From: Salinarimonas sp052380005
Lineage (GTDB): Bacteria; Pseudomonadota; Alphaproteobacteria; Rhizobiales; Beijerinckiaceae
NCBI GenBank assembly: GCA_052380005.1
Contig: JBQTCJ010000008.1
Length of the DNA stretch: 64,000 nt
Strand: one strand, 5' to 3'
In this document: in pieces, positions 60,136 to 64,000 of the stretch
Numbering within the stretch: position 1 is the first letter of the stretch
Layout of the letters: every line of letters begins with the position of its first letter
Program-made: the position numbers and the translations under genes
The notes under the pieces: model-generated
What the model saw: only the letters and a program-made list of their open reading frames with translations
The model's database searches: none
What the model was told of the DNA's origin: nothing

Positions 60136-61440
60136 ATGCGAGACACGTCCGCCCTGAGCCCGCGCATCCTCCAGCCGGGCGACCTCGACCCGAACTGGCG
60201 CTGGGATCGCCACATCCCCGCGCTCGGCCACACCGCCGTCGACTTCGAGCGGCGCGTCGACCACGACCGCCTGCGCCGCTACCGGCTCTCCCGCGCCCGC
60301 CAGGCCTTGAAGAACTCGGAATGCGGCGCGCTGATCCTGTTCGACGTCAACAACATCCGCTACGTGTCGGGCACCAAGATCGGCGAGTGGGAGCGCGACA
60401 AGATGTGCCGCTTCGCGCTGCTCGCCGGCGACGAGGAGCCGTACGTCTGGGACTTCGGCTCGGCCGCCGTGCACCATCGCGAGAGCTGCGACTGGCTCGA
60501 CCCGGAGCATTGCCTCGCCGGCGTGGTGGGCATGCGCGGCACGATCCCGCCCTCCTTCGGGCTGATGAAGCGCTACGCCGAGGAGATCGCGAGCCTGATC
60601 CGCAAGGCCGGCGTCGGCGACATGCCCGTGGGGCTCGACTACGCCGAGACGGCGATGATGTTCGAGCTGCAGAAGGCGGGATTGAACATCGTCGACGGCC
60701 AGCAGGTCATGCTCGACGCACGCGAGATCAAGAACGTCGACGAGATCCACCTGCTCAACCAGGCGGCCGCCATGGTCGACGGCGTGTATCACATGATCTG
60801 GGAGGAGATGAAGCCGGGCGTGCGCGAGAACGATATCGTCGCCATGGCCAACAAGATGCTCTACGAGATGGGCTCGGACGACGTCGAGGCCATCAACGCC
60901 ATCTCCGGCGAGCGCTGCAACCCGCATCCGCACAATTTCACCGACCGATACTTCCGCCCCGGCGACCAGGCCTTCTTCGACATCCTGCAGAGCTACCAGG
61001 GCTACCGCACCTGCTACTATCGCACCTTCAACGTCGGCCGCTCCACGCCCGCGCAGCGGGACGCCTACGTCAAGTGCCGGGACTGGCTCGACGCGGCCAT
61101 CGCCCTGATCAAGCCGGGCGTGGGCACGGACGTCGTCGCCCGCGCCTTCCCCGAGGCGCACGAGTTCGGCTTCCCCGACGAGCTCTCCGCCTTCGGCCTG
61201 CAGTTCGGCCACGGGCTCGGGCTCGCGCTCCACGAACGCCCGATCATCAGCCGGGTCGTCTCGCTGGAGAACCCGATGGAGATCCAGACCGGCATGGTCT
61301 TCGCGCTGGAGACCTACTGCCCGGCGACCGACGGCTACTCCGCCGCGCGCATCGAGGAGGAGGTCGTCGTCACCGACAAGGGCTGCCAGGTGATCAGCCT
61401 CTTCCCCGCCGAGGAGCTGCCGATCGCCAACCGCTACTGA
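60136..61440 (+). CDS. M24 (creatinase/aminopeptidase P) family protein with one altered metal ligand
   Basis: A 434-residue pita-bread protein with a creatinase-like N-terminal domain (about 40-190; CGALILFDVNNIRYVSG) and a catalytic domain. Of the five usual metal ligands, D282 (AFFDIL), H359 (GLQFGHG), E392 (FALETYC) and E407 (ARIEEEV) are present, but the second Asp, expected 11 residues after the first in a Gly-Tyr-x-x-Asp context, is Cys293 (GYRTCYYRTF). It may therefore bind one metal, use Cys, or act as a lyase/hydrolase of a different type, like DddP or creatinase relatives. ATG follows GAAGGAG. Confidence 0.85.
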   Translation: MRDTSALSPRILQPGDLDPNWRWDRHIPALGHTAVDFERRVDHDRLRRYRLSRARQALKNSECGALILFDVNNIRYVSGTKIGEWERDKMCRFALLAGDEEPYVWDFGSAAVHHRESCDWLDPEHCLAGVVGMRGTIPPSFGLMKRYAEEIASLIRKAGVGDMPVGLDYAETAMMFELQKAGLNIVDGQQVMLDAREIKNVDEIHLLNQAAAMVDGVYHMIWEEMKPGVRENDIVAMANKMLYEMGSDDVEAINAISGERCNPHPHNFTDRYFRPGDQAFFDILQSYQGYRTCYYRTFNVGRSTPAQRDAYVKCRDWLDAAIALIKPGVGTDVVARAFPEAHEFGFPDELSAFGLQFGHGLGLALHERPIISRVVSLENPMEIQTGMVFALETYCPATDGYSAARIEEEVVVTDKGCQVISLFPAEELPIANRY

Positions 61441-61469
61441 GGCCCGCTCGCCGGAAATCCGAGGACGAC

Positions 61470-62486
61470 ATGAACGCCACCGACAACACGGCCGAGTACC
61501 TGCGCCTCTACGAGCAGATGGCGCGGATCCGCGCCTTCGAGGACAACGCCAACCAGCTCTACCTCTCGGCGAAGATGCCGGGTCTCACCCACATGTATAC
61601 CGGCCAGGAGGCCGTCGCGGTGGGAATCTGCGAGGCGCTGGAGCAGAGCGACCACATCACCTCGACCCATCGAGGCCACGGCCATTGCGTGGCCAAGGGC
61701 GCGGACTTCAAGGAGATGTTCTGCGAATTGCTCGGCAAGGCGGAGGGCTATTGCCGCGGCAAGGGCGGCTCGATGCACATCGCCGATCAGGCCAACGGCA
61801 ATCTCGGCGCCAACGCCATCGTCGGCGGCTCCGCCGGCATCGCCACCGGCGCGGCGCTCTCGGCCAAGCGCCTCGGCACCGGCGCGGTGACGGTGTGCTT
61901 CTTCGGCGACGGGGCGCTGGGCCAGGGGCTGCTCTACGAGGTGATGAACATGGCGGCGCTGTGGAAGCTGCCCGTGATCTACGCCTGCGAGAACAACCAT
62001 TACGGCGAGTACACCCGCACCGACGAGATGGCGGCCGGCGACCTCTGCGCCCGCGCCGCCGCCTTCGGCATCGAGACGCACCAGGTCGACGGCCAGGACG
62101 TGCTCGCCGTCAACCGCCTGACCCGCGATCTCGTGGCGCGGGCGCGCAAGGGCGAGGGGCCGTTCTTCGTGCTGCTCGACACCTATCGCTGGCACGGACA
62201 CCACGTCGGCGACATCAACCGCGCCTACTACCGGCCCAAGGACGAGGAAGCGCTCTGGAAGGAGACCCGCGACCCGATCCTCAATTTCGGCAAGTGGCTG
62301 GAGGGCGAAGGCATCGCCGGCGCCGACGACCTCGTCGCCATCGGCGAGCGCGTGCGCCGGGAGGCGGAGGATGCCGTCGCGTATGCCGAGGCCGCCGCCT
62401 ACCCGCCGGCCGACGAGGTCGACGTGCACGTCTACGAGCGCCCCGGCACGGCCGACGGACGCCGCGAGGAGCTTCATCATGCGTGA
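61470..62486 (+). CDS. Thiamin-dependent dehydrogenase E1, alpha subunit (pyruvate/acetoin type)
   Basis: A 338-residue E1-alpha of the PdhA/AcoA type. The thiamin diphosphate motif is CFFGDGALGQGLLYEVMNMAALW-KLP (shown in part: GDGALGQG ... NN), ending with YACENNHYG. Also typical are HRGHGHCVAKGADFKEM and CRGKGGSMHIAD. It decarboxylates a 2-oxo acid or cleaves acetoin. The stop overlaps the E1-beta start by 8 bases. A GGAAATCCGAGGA stretch precedes the ATG. Confidence 0.93.
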   Translation: MNATDNTAEYLRLYEQMARIRAFEDNANQLYLSAKMPGLTHMYTGQEAVAVGICEALEQSDHITSTHRGHGHCVAKGADFKEMFCELLGKAEGYCRGKGGSMHIADQANGNLGANAIVGGSAGIATGAALSAKRLGTGAVTVCFFGDGALGQGLLYEVMNMAALWKLPVIYACENNHYGEYTRTDEMAAGDLCARAAAFGIETHQVDGQDVLAVNRLTRDLVARARKGEGPFFVLLDTYRWHGHHVGDINRAYYRPKDEEALWKETRDPILNFGKWLEGEGIAGADDLVAIGERVRREAEDAVAYAEAAAYPPADEVDVHVYERPGTADGRREELHHA

Positions 62487-63474
62487 GATCACCCTGGCCA
62501 AGGCCGTCAACGAGGCGATCGCCGAGGAGATGCGCCGCGACCCGACGATCTTCCTGCTCGGCGAGGACGTCGCCGAGGCCGGCACGCCGTTCAAGGTGCT
62601 CTCCGGGCTCGTCGAGGAGTTCGGCCCCGAGCGCATCATCGACACGCCGATCTCCGAGCCCGGCTTCGTCGGGATCGCCGTGGGCGCGGCGCTGACCGGC
62701 TCGCGGCCGATCGTCGATCTGATGTTCGGCGATTTCCTGTTCCTGGTGATGGACCAGCTCTGCAACCAGGCGGCCAAGGCCCGCTACATGTCCGGCGGCA
62801 AGCTCAACGTGCCGATGGTGCTGCGCACGAACCTGGGCGCCACCCGCCGCTCGGCCGCGCAGCATTCGCAGTCGCTGCACGCGCTCGTCGCCCACATTCC
62901 GGGGCTGAAGGTGGCGATGCCGTCCTCCGCCTACGAGGCGAAGGGGCTGATGAAGACCGCCATCCGGGACAACGACCCGGTGGTGATCTTCGAGGACAAG
63001 CTGATGTACCAGGACAAGGCGCCGGTGCCGGAGGAGGAATACCTGATCCCCTTCGGCGAGGCCGCCGTCCTGCGCACCGGGCGCGACGTGACGCTGGTGG
63101 CCACCTCCTCGATGGTGCAGGTCTCGCTCGCCGCCGCGGAGATGCTGGCGGGTGAGGGCGTCTCGGCCGAGGTCGTCGACCCGCGCACCATCGTGCCGCT
63201 GGACGAGGACACGATCCTCGCCTCGGTGCGCAAGACGAGCCGCGCCGTCGTCGTCGACGAGGGCCACCGCAGCTACGGCGTCTCGGCGGAGATCGCCGCG
63301 CGCATCTCGGAGAAGGCCTTCTACCACCTCGACGCGCCGGTCGCCCGGCTCGCCGCCATGGACGTGCCGATCCCGTTCTCGCCGGCGCTCGAGGACCTCA
63401 CCGTGCCCACCCCCGACGACGTCGTCGCGACCGTGCGCCGGATGCTGCGCGGGGAGATCCGTGATGCCGCATGA
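62479..63474 (+). CDS. Thiamin-dependent dehydrogenase E1, beta subunit
   Basis: A 331-residue E1-beta: REITLAKAVNEAIAEEMRRD at the start, GEDVAEAGTPFKVLSGL, DTPISEPGFVGIAVGAALTG and a C-terminal transketolase-type domain with VVDPRTIVPLDEDTI and VVDEGHRSYGVSAEI. It forms the heterotetramer with the alpha subunit. The ATG lies in the end of the alpha gene and its own end overlaps the E2 gene by 11 bases. Confidence 0.94.
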   Translation: MREITLAKAVNEAIAEEMRRDPTIFLLGEDVAEAGTPFKVLSGLVEEFGPERIIDTPISEPGFVGIAVGAALTGSRPIVDLMFGDFLFLVMDQLCNQAAKARYMSGGKLNVPMVLRTNLGATRRSAAQHSQSLHALVAHIPGLKVAMPSSAYEAKGLMKTAIRDNDPVVIFEDKLMYQDKAPVPEEEYLIPFGEAAVLRTGRDVTLVATSSMVQVSLAAAEMLAGEGVSAEVVDPRTIVPLDEDTILASVRKTSRAVVVDEGHRSYGVSAEIAARISEKAFYHLDAPVARLAAMDVPIPFSPALEDLTVPTPDDVVATVRRMLRGEIRDAA

Positions 63475-64000
63475 GGTGATCATGCCGGCGCTGGGGATGG
63501 CGCAGGACACCGGGCTGATCGTCTCCTGGGCGAAGGCGCCGGGCGACGCCATCGCCGCGGGCGAGGTGCTGCTCGAGGTCGAGACCGACAAGTCGACCAT
63601 GGAGATCGAGGCGCAGGCGGGCGGCTTCGTCGCCGAGATCCGCGCCGCTGCCGGCGTCGACGTGCCCGTCGGGCAGGTGATCGCGGTTATCGCGGCGCAG
63701 AAGCCGGACGCGCCGACGGGGCCGGGGGAGGGGGCTTCCCCGCCGGAGCCGAAGCCGTCGGCGACGACGGAGCCGGTCGCGGAAGCGGCGGCGGTGACCC
63801 GGCCCGCGCCGGCGTCGAAACCGGAGCGCGCCCCCGCGACCCCACCGCCGCCGACGAACGGTCGCGTCCTCGCCTCGCCGAAGGCGCGCCGGCTGGCGGC
63901 CGAGCGCGGCCTCGACCTCGCCCGCCTCGTCGCGGAGGGCGCGGGCCAGCCGATCCACGTGCGCGATCTCGACGCCCTCGCCGCGCGTGCCGCCGCGAGC
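63464..64000 (+). CDS. Dihydrolipoyl acyltransferase E2, N-terminal part (runs off window)
   Basis: The frame is open for 179 codons to the window end. The lipoyl domain is clear (residues 1-80): PALGMAQDTGLIVSWAKAPG and VETDKSTMEIEAQAGGF, whose Lys carries the lipoyl group. A Pro/Ala-rich hinge follows (about 85-130), then a peripheral-subunit-binding domain starting RVLASPKARRLAAERGLDLA. The catalytic domain is beyond the window. It completes the E1-alpha/E1-beta/E2 set of the operon. Confidence 0.92.
   Translation, partial: MPHEVIMPALGMAQDTGLIVSWAKAPGDAIAAGEVLLEVETDKSTMEIEAQAGGFVAEIRAAAGVDVPVGQVIAVIAAQKPDAPTGPGEGASPPEPKPSATTEPVAEAAAVTRPAPASKPERAPATPPPPTNGRVLASPKARRLAAERGLDLARLVAEGAGQPIHVRDLDALAARAAAS

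Overview
The window is 64 kb of very GC-rich DNA (roughly 70% by eye, strong G/C bias at third codon positions). Gene content and order (flgK-flgL, potABC, pcaHG-pobA-pcaB, bioMNY, several tripartite tricarboxylate transporters, rhizobial-style sugar ABC operons, REP-like palindromes of a type familiar from Rhizobiales) point to a free-living, flagellated alphaproteobacterium, most likely Hyphomicrobiales/Rhizobiales. I cannot name a genus from sequence alone. No plasmid, phage or integrase genes were seen; this looks like chromosome rich in catabolic and accessory operons.

Layout. 1-1.5 kb: end of a flagellar operon (flgK 3' part, flgL). 1.5-2.2 kb: a VapBC/FitAB-type toxin-antitoxin pair on the minus strand. 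2.4-5.4 kb: potABC-type polyamine ABC transporter without a binding protein. 5.6-6.4 kb: a Sel1-repeat protein and ndk, followed by an inverted pair of palindromic repeats. 6.8-10.8 kb: protocatechuate/4-hydroxybenzoate genes pcaH-pcaG-pobA-pcaB under a visible promoter and operator. 10.8-11.0 kb: an internally deleted remnant of a zinc-type oxidoreductase. 11-12.9 kb: biotin ECF transporter bioMNY. 12.9-14.1 kb: AzlCD amino-acid exporter whose AzlC start carries a 12-bp minisatellite.

14.1-24.6 kb (all minus strand): the most unusual part, a compact gene set with SGNH hydrolase, 28-residue peptide, 735-residue haem-oxygenase-like iron oxidase (HDO), NodU/CmcH-type carbamoyltransferase, 59-residue membrane protein, class III aminotransferase, glycine-amidinotransferase-like enzyme, LysE exporter, formyltransferase and a second LysE exporter. 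It looks like an undescribed biosynthetic cluster for a small, probably guanidino-bearing, amino-acid-like metabolite that is carbamoylated and exported. A tRNA-Ile(CAU) gene follows at 25.1 kb.

25.3-50.7 kb: a catabolic island with three complete tripartite tricarboxylate transporters (TctABC), an old-yellow-enzyme-type flavoprotein, an Asp/Glu-racemase-fold protein, a hydantoinase/isochorismatase/CobW/SDR set, a tautomerase and dienelactone hydrolase, and an aconitase/isocitrate-lyase-family/flavoprotein pathway. A GntR-FCD regulator at 41.3-42.1 kb sits in the middle. A palindrome-like sequence close to AGTGTYGACACT recurs upstream of most of these operons, suggesting one local regulon. 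Strong GC hairpins recur after solute-binding-protein genes and between cistrons.

51.1-64 kb: a long plus-strand catabolic operon with ribose-type ABC transporter (binding protein, two permeases, double ATPase), 3-hydroxyisobutyrate-dehydrogenase-like enzyme, ThuA protein, a rare fusion of a winged helix to a family-1 solute-binding domain, SDR, an M24 metallohydrolase-fold protein lacking one metal ligand, and E1-alpha, E1-beta and E2 (cut by the window end) of a dedicated 2-oxoacid/acetoin-type dehydrogenase.
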